Positions 8,197 to 17,170 of a DNA stretch of 64,000 bases are shown here, piece by piece. The stretch comes from Actinomyces glycerinitolerans (GTDB lineage: Bacteria; Actinomycetota; Actinomycetes; Actinomycetales; Actinomycetaceae): the NCBI RefSeq assembly GCF_900098745.1, contig NZ_FQTT01000010.1, positions 326,567-390,566 on the forward strand, read 5' to 3'. A program made the position numbers and the translations under genes. Below the pieces are notes generated by a model that made no database searches, was not told the origin of the DNA, and saw nothing but the letters and a program-made list of their open reading frames with translations. Numbering within the stretch: position 1 is the stretch's first letter; the number at the start of each line of letters is the position of its first letter.

Positions 8197-10413
8197 ATGG
8201 TCGAGTTCGGGGACTTCCACTCCGCAGTCAACCGCATCCCGATGCCGCGCGAAAAGGCGGCTGGCCTGGCTGATCACGGAGTTCTGTCAAAGGACCTCTT
8301 CAAGGACCGGGCCTCCCGCGGCCACGACCGTCTTGAGCCCGATCGCTGGTCCGGGTCGATCGACCTGGAGATGACGGTGCGCACGCCGCTGGTGTTCGGG
8401 GAGCAGAAGGACCTGGCCGTCACGGTGCCGCTTGAGGAGGACGGCAAGACGCTCCGAGTGCCGCCGACCATGGTCAAGGGCATGATCTCCCGCGCCTACG
8501 AGACCCTCACCTGCTCGCGCTTCCGTGTGTTCGGGGACATCCCCGATACGTCATCTGGCCAGCGCCGCCGCAAGGCGGACACCAAGCCGCTGACATACCG
8601 GGGTGATGCCGCCAGCGCGCTCGGCCTGGTACCCATCCGTATCTGTGGGGAGGAGGAAGACGGCCTGGTGGGTGAGCTGTTCTACGGAGACACGCTTGTC
8701 ACCAACGACTACCGCGACGACCGGGACCGACCCTACCCCACTATGCGTGCGGCCTCGCTCCAAGGTGGCCCGGTGGGGCCGGCAAACCTGCTTGTAAGCG
8801 CCCAACGACTCACGAAGATGACGCCGCACGGCGCACATATCCGCTGTCATCTCTCACTCTGCTTGCACGGGGACCGTGGTAAGGGCGCGCGCTACGCCTA
8901 CTGGCAGGTGACCCACATCATCACTGACGCGGGCGAGACACCGCTGTTCGACATCCCCGATTCGGTAACCGTCGTCGACGAACTGGATGATGTCGACGGT
9001 TATGTGTGCCGTACCGCCCCGGATGGCATGAGGCCGAACCAGCTGTTCCCCAAGAAACATGACGAACGGTTCTTCTTCGATGTTTCGCGTCAGGGACCGA
9101 AGAAGGTAACCATCGAATCCGATGTCTGCAAGGCTTACGCAGCTGTGGTACGCAGCTATGTTTACCAGCGGACGCAGGACAGCCCACGGAAGCGCCACGA
9201 GCCGAACCGGGCGACTCGAGCCGCTCAGCAGGACGCATCCGCAGCGAAGCTCAAGGTCAAAGACCTCGCCTTCGCAGTTGTAGACGACAGCGGCCCCGAG
9301 CCGGTTGTGCTCGAGGTCGTCCCGGCAATGATCGGACGCCATGCCTACAGCGCTAGCCCGTACCGCCTCGCCCTCGAGCAGGGTGCGGTCCCCGTATCGA
9401 CAGCGGAGGAGGCCTCCGCGTCCGACCGGCTCTTCGGCTACGTCGTGCCCGATCCGGGGCAGAACGCCGCTGGAGGAGACGTGGCCACACGTGGGCGTAT
9501 CACCGTGGGAAAGGTCGACGGGTCCGGGGCACGGATCAGCCGCGATCGCAAGACACTCACGCCGCTGCTCGAGCCCAAGCCCGGATCGGCTCGCCGTTTC
9601 TTAACCGGCGGCGATGGTGGAACCCCCTCCTCAAAAGGCAGCACCAATGCGCTCAAGCGGTCGGAGTACTTCTCCCCCGGGCAGCTGCTGGGGGCAGCTG
9701 CGTATCCGGTCCACCGCAGCGTGCTCGACTCGCGGAAGTTCCCCAAGCAGGCCACAGCGCCGGCGGTGATGAACGGCCGCGAGCAGCACAACGCGGATGT
9801 GCAGCTCACCGCGAAGTCGTGGGTAGAAGTCGGCAGCGTGCTGCGGTGCACCGTGTCCTTCACCAACCTGAGCCACGATGAGCTTGCCGCTCTCATTTGG
9901 GTCCTCACCCCGGAGAACCTAGTTCCCGAGTCGGAACAGGACTCTGACCGCTCCAAGTGTGGCTACCTGCGAATGGGCCTCGCCAAGCCCTTCGGTCTCG
10001 GGGTAATGGAGGTGCGTATCGCCCGCGGCGGTCTGCGTGCGCGTCGGGGTGCCGATCTGTCCGACTCCTATGCGACTCTCAGCGGGTGTCTGGGCCTCGA
10101 TGACCCGGTCGCAGAGCCAAGCGACTTCACGCTGTCCCACTCGTCGAACCTCAACAAGACACCATGGGTAGAGGCGATGCAGCGTGCAGCCTACGGCTAT
10201 GCCGACGGCATTGAGGTCCGGCACATGACTCTTAACGAGAACAAGGAGAACAACCAGACCAACGGACGTACCGGCGAGCCCCATCCCGGAAAGGGAATCG
10301 GGCCTCGCGATATGTTCGGCCCACACTCGGCCAAGCCTCTCCGCGTCGACAAGCGTCCGCAGAGCCACGTTCGACCGCCGCACCCGGGCGGGAACCGTGG
10401 TCGGCGGCGCTGA
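8197..10413 (+). CDS. Cas7-with-insertion RAMP protein, copy A (TIGR03986-like)
   Basis: 738 residues, starting 1 nt after csx19 with GGAAGGTGGAG just upstream. The N-terminus (FHSAVNRIPMP, then RWSGSIDLEMTVRTPLVFGE) and VPPTMVKGMISRAYETLTCS match the pattern of TIGR03986 CRISPR RAMP proteins: a strand, then a gated loop followed by a K/RGM.R.AYE helix. The second half has DELAALIWVLTPENLVPESE and GYLRMGLAKPFGLGVMEVRI, a glycine-rich RAMP loop. The long central part is probably an inserted domain, as in the Cas7-insertion subunit of III-Dv. The C-terminal ~60 residues are polar and basic. It shares its whole layout with the next gene but only moderate sequence identity. Confidence 0.7.
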   Translation: MVEFGDFHSAVNRIPMPREKAAGLADHGVLSKDLFKDRASRGHDRLEPDRWSGSIDLEMTVRTPLVFGEQKDLAVTVPLEEDGKTLRVPPTMVKGMISRAYETLTCSRFRVFGDIPDTSSGQRRRKADTKPLTYRGDAASALGLVPIRICGEEEDGLVGELFYGDTLVTNDYRDDRDRPYPTMRAASLQGGPVGPANLLVSAQRLTKMTPHGAHIRCHLSLCLHGDRGKGARYAYWQVTHIITDAGETPLFDIPDSVTVVDELDDVDGYVCRTAPDGMRPNQLFPKKHDERFFFDVSRQGPKKVTIESDVCKAYAAVVRSYVYQRTQDSPRKRHEPNRATRAAQQDASAAKLKVKDLAFAVVDDSGPEPVVLEVVPAMIGRHAYSASPYRLALEQGAVPVSTAEEASASDRLFGYVVPDPGQNAAGGDVATRGRITVGKVDGSGARISRDRKTLTPLLEPKPGSARRFLTGGDGGTPSSKGSTNALKRSEYFSPGQLLGAAAYPVHRSVLDSRKFPKQATAPAVMNGREQHNADVQLTAKSWVEVGSVLRCTVSFTNLSHDELAALIWVLTPENLVPESEQDSDRSKCGYLRMGLAKPFGLGVMEVRIARGGLRARRGADLSDSYATLSGCLGLDDPVAEPSDFTLSHSSNLNKTPWVEAMQRAAYGYADGIEVRHMTLNENKENNQTNGRTGEPHPGKGIGPRDMFGPHSAKPLRVDKRPQSHVRPPHPGGNRGRRR

Positions 10414-10426
10414 AGAAGAGAACAGA

Positions 10427-12901
10427 ATGAACTGGCACCACGCCTACAACGGCATCCCCACGGTCCGTGACACGGGCGGGAAGAACGGCACAGGGTTTGC
10501 CGGCGACGGCGCGCCGTCTGGGCAGGATCGGCTTGCGCCGGATACCGTCTCCGGCGAGTTGGCGCTCACCATCACCGTCGCTTCTCCCACGATTCCGGGG
10601 CAGAGCACTGCGGATAGACGGGTGGTGGTGGCCTCGCGCAGCGGAGACCCGGAGGGTGCCCGCACTTGGGAAGATGCCACTATTCCTGTAACCACGCTCA
10701 AAGGGGTCCTCTCCTCCGCGTACGAGGCGGTCACCGCTTCGCGCATGCGCGTATTCGCGGACCACGACCATGTGCTCACCCACCGGCACACCACCCAGGA
10801 AGCCACCACGCTCTATCCGGTGTTCCTGGTCGATGACAACGGACCACACGGCGTTTCCGAAACTGGATTGAGCGCACGTCTGATGCTTGGACTCAACGAC
10901 CCGAAAGACGTGAGGCGTAATTGGGACCGCCCGAACTACGTTTGTGCTGCTGTTCTGCCCAACGACCCGCGGTCTGCCACCGCGCTCTACGACTCAACTG
11001 GCGCCTGGATGTACTCAGGTTCGCGCAAGCGTGATAACCAGGAGCGCAAGCGCGGCGTCTCGACGACCGACGTCAACAAACGGCTGGACCAGCTGCGCAC
11101 GGCCACCCCGCACCTCAAGCCAATCACCTTCACCGTACAAACCGAGAAGTTCTACGACTCACAGCGCGCAGTCGTGGCGAGCATTGACGGCGAACGCTTC
11201 TGCGGGACACGAGACGAAGATACTCCACCCTCCTCCGAGGAATACACCGGAGTCGTCGTTAGACTTACACCACGTGGCTCTCGCCCGCTTATCGGAACCA
11301 AATACAACGAATTCGTGTTCTTCGACACCGAGAAGAATCGAACGCGCCGCCCTGTAAGCACCGACGTCCTTGAACAATTGGTTGAGGTCATTCACAGCTA
11401 TTTGCTCAACATACGCCAACTCATAGAACGCGAAAAGGCGGGCACGCCCGGTAACTCGAAGACTCGGAAGTCGACCGACTCGAAAACGTGGCTCATCCAT
11501 GAGATCGCCAATGGCAAGATCGACGACCACGGAAAGATCCTCGGCGCCTCCGACCCCGAGGCACACGAGCTTAAAGAGTCCGCTGTCATGGCCGACCGCG
11601 CACAGATCAAGCAGTTCCTGAGGACGCTCGCCTCCAAAGGCCCAGGCATCCCCCTGTTCGCCTCGGTGTCGGACGATGGCCACATAACCGGTCTGATGCC
11701 ATCTCAAGTAGGTCGACGTGCCGCCCCTGACGCTGTGTCTCCTGCGAGTCTCGCCAAAGACTCGCAGGTTGCGCCCGCTCGCACCCATTCCCAAGCCTCC
11801 GCGGGCGATCGCATGTGGGGATTCGTTGCCGACGAGAAGGACAAGGACCGCAGCCAAGCCGCCGCCGCACGCGGGCACATCACAATCCGGCCCGTTATGC
11901 CAGCACTCCCCCAGGAAGGCAGGTGGCTGCACACACCTAAAACTGATAGCCTGGGTTGGCGGCTTCGAACCTTGGCGAACCCTAAGCCATCAACGGGTTT
12001 CCCTTATTTGCGTGACGAGCAGGGAAGGACCCTAGCTGAAAGCACTACCCGCGCAGATGCCTATCAACCGGGGCGAACTCTGATCCGTAAGGTCTATCCC
12101 ACGCATCGGAGGCTACTCGGCCGGGAGGATCTGCCTAACAGCAGGCGGCTCGAAGGAGGCATAGGCCCTCACGACACAGTGGCCGGTTCCTTCCTTGCCC
12201 CCGGAGCCAAGTTCACCACCACACTCACCTTCGAAGGGCTCGTACCGGAGGAACTCGCCGTCCTCGTATGGCTGCTCACCCCAGAGCGTCTAGTGCCACC
12301 GGATGCGTCCCCCAAGGACGAGTCGAAGCGCCGCGGCTATCACCGACTCGGTTTCGGCAAGCCCCTCGGCCTCGGCGCGGTCGAGATCAGGGCCACCGAC
12401 GTGTGCGTACACGCCGGTAAGGAGCTGGCTGAGATGTACGCGCAGCTGTCAGGCTGCCTCGGCTGCCTGCCAACCGACACAACGACGACGGCTTCGGACA
12501 GACTGGCCAACGCGCTAGACGCGCTGCCCAGCGACTTCGAGAACAGCCTGCCGGTGCGCGCATTCATGCGTGCGGCCTACGGCTGGGATGGTAAGGCCGT
12601 GGTCCAGTACCCGGATGCGGACAAGCCCGCTGACAGTAAAACTGGCGTGTCCGCCACCACCAACTGGTTCAAGAACCGTGAGGAGAACCGCGTCAATCAC
12701 GGCATCAACCCCCGGAAGTTCCCGATTGACCCCAACTACGATCTACCAGACTTGCTGGCAACACCCGGCGAACAGGATGCAAGCAGCGTCTCAGGGAGTT
12801 ACAAATCCGATCAGCCCGGACCGACTGCGAGCAAAAGCCGCCAACGACGCAGACAGCAACGCAAAGGTGACCAGAGCCGTAAAAGGCAAGGCCGATCGTA
12901 G
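10427..12901 (+). CDS. Cas7-with-insertion RAMP protein, copy B (diverged paralogue)
   Basis: 824 residues from ATG 10427, preceded by GAAGAAGAG. It parallels copy A throughout: HHAYNGIPTV at the start, VSGELALTITVASPTIPGQ, TTLKGVLSSAYEAVTASRMR, then EELAVLVWLLTPERLVPP and GYHRLGFGKPLGLGAVEIRA near the end. It is ~85 residues longer, mainly in the middle. The C-terminal ~40 residues are rich in Lys, Arg, Ser and Gln (SRQRRRQQRK), suggesting nucleic-acid contact or disorder. Two different TIGR03986-type subunits in one operon imply either a longer backbone with distinct positions or alternative complexes. It is the last gene of the effector operon; a ~110-bp gap follows. Confidence 0.7.
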   Translation: MNWHHAYNGIPTVRDTGGKNGTGFAGDGAPSGQDRLAPDTVSGELALTITVASPTIPGQSTADRRVVVASRSGDPEGARTWEDATIPVTTLKGVLSSAYEAVTASRMRVFADHDHVLTHRHTTQEATTLYPVFLVDDNGPHGVSETGLSARLMLGLNDPKDVRRNWDRPNYVCAAVLPNDPRSATALYDSTGAWMYSGSRKRDNQERKRGVSTTDVNKRLDQLRTATPHLKPITFTVQTEKFYDSQRAVVASIDGERFCGTRDEDTPPSSEEYTGVVVRLTPRGSRPLIGTKYNEFVFFDTEKNRTRRPVSTDVLEQLVEVIHSYLLNIRQLIEREKAGTPGNSKTRKSTDSKTWLIHEIANGKIDDHGKILGASDPEAHELKESAVMADRAQIKQFLRTLASKGPGIPLFASVSDDGHITGLMPSQVGRRAAPDAVSPASLAKDSQVAPARTHSQASAGDRMWGFVADEKDKDRSQAAAARGHITIRPVMPALPQEGRWLHTPKTDSLGWRLRTLANPKPSTGFPYLRDEQGRTLAESTTRADAYQPGRTLIRKVYPTHRRLLGREDLPNSRRLEGGIGPHDTVAGSFLAPGAKFTTTLTFEGLVPEELAVLVWLLTPERLVPPDASPKDESKRRGYHRLGFGKPLGLGAVEIRATDVCVHAGKELAEMYAQLSGCLGCLPTDTTTTASDRLANALDALPSDFENSLPVRAFMRAAYGWDGKAVVQYPDADKPADSKTGVSATTNWFKNREENRVNHGINPRKFPIDPNYDLPDLLATPGEQDASSVSGSYKSDQPGPTASKSRQRRRQQRKGDQSRKRQGRS

Positions 12902-12982
12902 CCTTGCGGTTATCCGTACCCCTGCAGTTCGGTTTGCTCGCTTCACCTCAGCACGCGTGCGTCGCATACAACAACCTGTATT

Positions 12983-13011
12983 GCGATAAAGTGCATCGCG
13001 ATATGGTGCAT
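12983..13011. promoter_or_regulatory. Tandem operator-like repeat before the VapB-like gene
   Basis: Two direct 14-mers separated by one base, GCGATAAAGTGCAT (12983-12996) and GCGATATGGTGCAT (12998-13011), differ at two positions. They end 2 nt before the antitoxin ATG at 13014. From general knowledge, ribbon-helix-helix antitoxins often bind such tandem half-sites in their own promoter. There is no Shine-Dalgarno sequence, so a leaderless transcript is likely. Confidence 0.5.
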
Positions 13012-13013
13012 GC

Positions 13014-13247
13014 ATGCGCACCTCATTCGATCTGCCCGACGGCACTCAGCGTAACGCCGAGCCGAGGGCGGCCGTGCCGGAGGAGTCCATGCCCGCAACG
13101 TCGTTGAAGTCGACTACAGCACCGCTCGACCAGGCCAAGCCGACTAGCACTCTTGAGGTGGACCAGGAGACCGGCCTGCACCTGCTCCGCATCGGCCGCC
13201 CAATCATCGCGGAGGAGGTTGGCCGGTTCCTCGCCGAGGACCACTAA
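13014..13247 (+). CDS. VapB-like ribbon-helix-helix antitoxin, no toxin beside it
   Basis: 77 residues. The N-terminus MRTSFDLPDGTQRNAEPRAA resembles the VapB pattern MRTT.DLPD.L.R.AK..A, and the C-terminal part (ETGLHLLRIGRPIIAEEVGR) resembles the toxin-wrapping tail of such antitoxins. Several normally basic or hydrophobic positions are replaced by Asn, Glu and Pro, so DNA binding may be weakened. A tandem operator-like repeat lies directly in front. No PIN-domain VapC follows: 41 nt downstream is the end of the convergent cas2. Either an orphan regulator or a relic that lost its toxin. Confidence 0.5.
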   Translation: MRTSFDLPDGTQRNAEPRAAVPEESMPATSLKSTTAPLDQAKPTSTLEVDQETGLHLLRIGRPIIAEEVGRFLAEDH

Positions 13248-13288
13248 ACAGGTGCTGTTCCTCACGCCCGTGCCGACGGCGGGCCGCC

Positions 13289-13576
13289 TCACCACACCCC
13301 GCGGTACAGGCCGCCGTCGTCGAGGGCCGGGGCGGTGCCGTGCACCTCGGCCCGTCCCAGGCAGTTCGTGCACAGCGGGTAGATGTGGACCACGTCGTCG
13401 CGCGAGTCGATGATGTCGTTGACGCGCTCACGCACCTCGTCGAGTTCACCGTCCTCCAGCCGCAACTGGAACACCGACTCCTGAATCCGGTAGCCCCAGC
13501 TCTCCAATGCCGCGGCCAGGCGGGTACGGCGCGAGTCGGCCGACACGTCGTAAGCCAGGATGACGATCATCGCCAT
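13289..13576 (-). CDS. cas2: Cas2 CRISPR integration subunit
   Basis: 95 residues starting MAMIVILAYDVSADSRRTRL, the classic Cas2 first strand with the conserved Asp, followed by LESWGYRIQESVFQLRL. The C-terminal segment has a CTNC pair (YPLCTNCLG). Known: Cas2 dimers bridge two Cas1 dimers in the spacer integrase. Its start lies 10 nt inside the end of the RT-Cas1 gene, so the two are translationally coupled. Confidence 0.92.
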   Translation of the reverse strand: MAMIVILAYDVSADSRRTRLAAALESWGYRIQESVFQLRLEDGELDEVRERVNDIIDSRDDVVHIYPLCTNCLGRAEVHGTAPALDDGGLYRGVW

Positions 13577-15693
13577 GCCGCACCGGTCCACTCGTAGCCG
13601 GGCTCGGTAATGGCTCGCCCCAGCAGTTGCGCCTCGTAGTGGATATGCCGCCGCCAGGTACCCGCGAACCCAGGCAACGCGCCCTTGACCTGCCGCTGCA
13701 GAGTCGCCTCGTAGCCATCCACAAGCGCCCTCTTGCCCTCCGGCCCCAGCCAGACGCCCTCCCCGTCCGGGGAGTTGGTGGCGTGCTCGGGGCGCAGACG
13801 CCGCGAGCGCAGCAGCGCCATGACGGTACGATCCACCAGCAGCGGCCGGAACTCCTCCATCAGGTCCAGGGACAGGCTGGGTCGCTTGTCGGTTGAGGCG
13901 TGCAGCACACCCAGCGACGGCTCCAACCCGGCAGCGATGAGCGCACCGGTGCATTCGGACAGCAGGATCGCATACGCATAGGAGAAGGCCGCATTCGCCA
14001 AATCCTTGGGAGGGCGGCGGCTGCGGCCCTGGAAGGCGACGTCCTCAGGCACCAGCCGGGACAGCGCTTCGAAGTAGTCGGTCGACGCCGCCCCCTCCAG
14101 ACCCATCAGCTCGTCGGTGTCGGTGGCGTGAGTGGCCTCCTCGGACAGCTCACGGATGGTGGTACAAGTCGCCTCGATGTCTGCCCCGCTGTCACGCCTG
14201 CCGATGCGGTGTAGGACGCCGATCTGGTGGCGCAGTTTGGCCCGCACAATGGCGCGGGCAAGCGGAAGGCGAGCGTCGTCGTCGGCGGCGAAGGCGGCTT
14301 GGGTGAGCAGGCGCCGGGCGTTGGCGGTGTCGCGCAGGCCCGAAAGCTGGCCCAGGTAGCTGCCGCGACGGGATAGGAAGACGACGTCGATGTCGTTGTA
14401 CAGCGCCCAGGAGCGCGCCCCGGCGGAGAGCCCCACCGCGCCGGTGAGCACGATCCGGCTGACCGCCTGCCGGGGTATGGAGACCTGCGGGAGTCCGTCG
14501 GCGCCGTCAACGATCAGCCGACCCTTGGTCACGTGCAGCCGCGCGCCGTCGCGGCCGACGTAGACGACCTTGTCCGGGTTGGGGTGGCCCTTGATGTCGT
14601 GGTGCGGGTCCACGGCCGGGCGGGTGCGGGAGAGGTCGACTCCGAGGTAGCAGAAGCCCTCGTCGAAGGTGGTCATGCTGGTCTTCTCCTGGTTCAGGCT
14701 CAGCCCGTGGGCGGCGACCTTGGCGCTGAGCAGGTCGTATGCGGACAGCAAGTCGTCCTCGTTGGGGGCGCACACGACGATGTCGTCGGCGAAGCGGGCG
14801 TAACCGTAGCCGGCGTCGCACAGTGCCGCGTCGACGTCGGCCAGCGCCAGGTTCGCCAGCAGCGGGGACAGGCAAGAGCCCTGGGCGATGCCGCGGCCCC
14901 GCACGCGCCGCCCACCGTGGGCGCGGCGAGGCCGGGCGAGCAGGCGGATCAGGTTGATGGTCCGCGCGCACCGCAGCACCGGGGAGAGCACGGCGAGGGC
15001 GTCCTCTACTTCCGCGTTCGGGAAGTAGTCCTCCACGTCGGTGCGCAGCACGTACTGGTAGCCGTCGTCGCGGAGGGTGGCGAGTAGGTCGATGGCGTCA
15101 TCTGTGCCGATACCGGTGCGGTAGGCGAAGGAGCACGTCGACATCAGTAGGTCGGCGGTGTGTGCAATCGTGTCCAGGACGGCCCGTTCGACGATCCGGT
15201 CGCGGATGGACGGAATGTGCAGTGCTCGTGTCTCTCCGGGCTCACGTTTGGGGATGTCCAGTCGCATGAACGGTTCAGGAACGTAGGTGCCGTCGCGCAG
15301 GGAAGTCGAAAGCTCGGCGAGGAAATGATCGAGGTCGCCAACAATGGCGCGCGTCTGCTTCTGAAGCATGCCGTCACGGGCATCTCTGGCCAACACGGTC
15401 TCCCAGGCGGCAGTCAGCGTCTCGACCGAGCTGATGCGCTCATATAGGGAGTTCGGGGTCGCCTCCTGCGGGGCCGCGCCCGCGGGCTCGGTCGACAGGA
15501 GGGAGCGCCTGGCAAGCGGCGGCAGGTCCTGGCCGAGGAACTGATCCCGTCGCGGAGCATGGAACTCGTCATTGCGGCGGCGCCTGCGCCGTTGCCGATA
15601 GCTTCTGGTACCTAGCCGACGAGCAGACGCCGAGCCTCTCGCCGGGCGTGCTCCGCCAGCGGAAGGTGTTGGGATGTCTGCATGCGAGTCCAT
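13567..15693 (-). CDS. cas1: Reverse transcriptase-Cas1 fusion
   Basis: 708 residues from the ATG at 15693 (GAAGAAG 7 nt upstream); in-frame ATGs at 15735 and 15774 would add 14 or 27 residues without a better ribosome site. A basic linker with RRRRRR precedes a group-II-intron-like reverse transcriptase: RDRIVERAVLDTI, the GIAQGSCLSPLLANLAL motif, and the catalytic FADD (301-304). The Cas1 domain begins near residue 375 (VVYVGRDGARL) and keeps the metal ligands: Glu in GLEGAAS (E533), His in GVLHAS, and the acidic LDLMEEFRP. No Cas6 domain is fused; Cas6 is separate at 18416. Known: RT-Cas1 fusions of type III systems can acquire spacers from RNA. Both enzyme halves look intact, so that is inferred here. 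Confidence 0.95.
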   Translation of the reverse strand: MDSHADIPTPSAGGARPARGSASARRLGTRSYRQRRRRRRNDEFHAPRRDQFLGQDLPPLARRSLLSTEPAGAAPQEATPNSLYERISSVETLTAAWETVLARDARDGMLQKQTRAIVGDLDHFLAELSTSLRDGTYVPEPFMRLDIPKREPGETRALHIPSIRDRIVERAVLDTIAHTADLLMSTCSFAYRTGIGTDDAIDLLATLRDDGYQYVLRTDVEDYFPNAEVEDALAVLSPVLRCARTINLIRLLARPRRAHGGRRVRGRGIAQGSCLSPLLANLALADVDAALCDAGYGYARFADDIVVCAPNEDDLLSAYDLLSAKVAAHGLSLNQEKTSMTTFDEGFCYLGVDLSRTRPAVDPHHDIKGHPNPDKVVYVGRDGARLHVTKGRLIVDGADGLPQVSIPRQAVSRIVLTGAVGLSAGARSWALYNDIDVVFLSRRGSYLGQLSGLRDTANARRLLTQAAFAADDDARLPLARAIVRAKLRHQIGVLHRIGRRDSGADIEATCTTIRELSEEATHATDTDELMGLEGAASTDYFEALSRLVPEDVAFQGRSRRPPKDLANAAFSYAYAILLSECTGALIAAGLEPSLGVLHASTDKRPSLSLDLMEEFRPLLVDRTVMALLRSRRLRPEHATNSPDGEGVWLGPEGKRALVDGYEATLQRQVKGALPGFAGTWRRHIHYEAQLLGRAITEPGYEWTGAAWR

Positions 15694-15844
15694 TCCATGA
15701 CTTCTTCGTCGAGCAGCGGGGCGCAAGCTGATCATAGCGCCGACGGCTTCAATGAGTGGGGCATCCGGGCACACCGGCGCCCACCGTCCGCCCTCGGGGG
15801 CGCCCGCCGTCGGCCCTCGAGAGAGCCGGGTGGTGGACGGGACC

Positions 15845-15958
15845 TGACGGTTCGTACCTTCTGATCGACACTTCGTACCATTGTTCGACGGTTCGGCACC
15901 CAGGGGTACGAACCGTCATCACAATTGCCGAAGCGTCGGGGCGAAGTGCCGAACCGTC
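15845..15958. repeat. Nested inverted-repeat locus, word GACGGTTCG
   Basis: Upstream of RT-Cas1 lie two interleaved inverted pairs. TGACGGTTCGTACC (15845-15858) pairs with GGTACGAACCGTCA (15905-15918). GACGGTTCGGCAC (15887-15899) pairs with GTGCCGAACCGTC (15946-15958). CTTCGTACC at 15871-15879 is a further partial copy. A C/A-rich stretch with CGCCACACCCGCAAACGCG follows on the right. Together it fills most of the 408-bp gap between RT-cas1 and mazE. Confidence 0.7.
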
Positions 15959-16075
15959 AGCCCCGGGACATACCCAGACCGCCACACCCGCAAACGCGAG
16001 CAGCCATTTGGCCGTCCCCTGCGCGGCTGCCGGGGGAAACCGTACATCCGAGTATGCAAGGCGGCCTAGGCCACT

Positions 16076-16095
16076 CCGGTCATACCGGTTATACT
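16076..16095 (+). promoter_or_regulatory. mazEF promoter and candidate autoregulatory operator
   Basis: CCGGTCATACCGG is a 13-bp perfect palindrome (5-bp arms, 3-nt centre) at 16076-16088. It abuts TATACT (16090-16095), a good -10 hexamer. The GTG start at 16102 is 7 nt past the -10, so the transcript would be leaderless. Autorepression by the MazE-MazF complex at such a site is typical of the family and is inferred here. Confidence 0.5.
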
Positions 16096-16101
16096 CGGCG
16101 T

Positions 16102-16335
16102 GTGAAGACGGCAGTATCCATTCCAGACCCGGTGTTCCAGGAAGCCGAGGAAGTTGCGCGGCGCCTCGGATGGAGCCGGTCGCAGCTGTACACGAAGGCC
16201 GTCCGCGATCTGATAGTTCGCTACAGCGATGATCCTGTGACTGAAGCTCTCAATGCCCTCGAAGACGTCGAGGCGGCGCAGGCGCCTTTAACACCGGCTA
16301 GGAGACTCATCGAGTCGGGAGCATGGCCGTGGTAG
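16102..16335 (+). CDS. mazE: MazE-family ribbon-helix-helix antitoxin
   Basis: 77 residues from a GTG start: VKTAVSIPDPVFQEAEEVAR then RLGWSRSQLYTKAVRDLIVR form a short strand and two helices typical of RHH antitoxins. The C-terminal part (~45-77) is acidic, as expected for toxin neutralisation. It overlaps the toxin gene by 13 nt. A longer in-frame reading from 15925 exists but would run through the palindromic DNA; the GTG is favoured by the TATACT box. Confidence 0.8.
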   Translation: MKTAVSIPDPVFQEAEEVARRLGWSRSQLYTKAVRDLIVRYSDDPVTEALNALEDVEAAQAPLTPARRLIESGAWPW

Positions 16336-16670
16336 CTCGAGGGGAAGCCTGGTGGCTCGACTTCGGCGACCCCATCGGCTCGGAACCCGGATACCTCAGG
16401 CCCGCCTTGATCGTCTCCTCGGACCGGTTCAACCGATCCCGTATAGCCACCGTCATCGTGTCAGCGATAACCAGCAACCTGCGCCTGGCGGCGGCGCCGG
16501 GCAACGTCGAGTTGGAGCGCGGCGAGGCGGGCCTGCCCAAGCAGTGCGTCGTCAACGTCTCGCAAACTCTTGTTGTCGACCGCTCCAGGTTGAACAACCG
16601 CATTGGCGCTGTCCCCATGCACATTCTCGCCCGCGTGGACGATGGACTTCGGCTGGTGCTGGACCTTTAG
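16323..16670 (+). CDS. mazF: MazF/PemK-family mRNA interferase toxin
   Basis: 115 residues, full length for the family. RGEAWWLDFGDPIGSEPGYL then RPALIVSS is the conserved MazF core (RGEvww.df....GsEpg..RPalvvs). ATVIVSAITSNLR carries the conserved Thr/Ser of the active site, and PKQCVVNVSQTLVVDRSRL matches the second conserved block. Known role: sequence-specific endoribonuclease held inactive by MazE. It lies between the adaptation genes and the array and may stabilise the locus or act in abortive defence. Confidence 0.9.
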   Translation: MAVVARGEAWWLDFGDPIGSEPGYLRPALIVSSDRFNRSRIATVIVSAITSNLRLAAAPGNVELERGEAGLPKQCVVNVSQTLVVDRSRLNNRIGAVPMHILARVDDGLRLVLDL

Positions 16671-17170
16671 ACGCAGGCACGCAGCGGGCACCGGCATAAT
16701 GTAACGCTACTTGCCTGCGAGGTGCTCTCAGGCCCGAGTCGCCTCACTTTAGTGCCCTGGATTCAGGGGCTCTTCCGGTTTGAGGGTGTGTTATCTGGCG
16801 CGCGCGTGGTGCAAGTTCTGCTCTGCTCACCTGCGGGTACTTCTACCGGCAGAGGCAATCGCAACCGCACATCCCGGTGGGCAGAGGACTGAAAAGTGTC
16901 CGGATTCGGGATAAAGGCTACACACGTAGGCGATGGTGCTGTCTGGGAGCCTGCCGCCGGCGGTGCGTGCTGATTCCTCCGACGAGCGCGCGTCACCGTG
17001 AGACGAAGATGGCGGTGTATCCGAGTCTGAGTCCATTGCCTTTGTCTCTTCGTTGAGCGGTGGCCCAACCCACACTGGTGGTAGCGCCGCCAACGCGAGT
17101 TGGTTGGGCGTTCGGGCGGTACGACGGCGGCTCGCCGTTGCCATTGATTCCGCCGGGCAGCGGCCGAGGG
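16671..17170. other. Intergenic DNA without a convincing gene
   Basis: About 500 bp between mazF and the E1 repeat element. No reading frame here has recognisable motifs or a plausible ribosome site. A partial copy of the E-element arm (GTGTCCGGATTCGGGATAAA, 16895-16914) is visible, without a nearby core. The rest shows nothing I can assign. Confidence 0.5.

Noticed and set aside
14533-15087. Long plus-strand open frame opposite RT-cas1
   Set aside because: Valine/alanine/glycine-rich antisense of a high-GC gene with no motifs; the minus strand carries the complete RT motifs.
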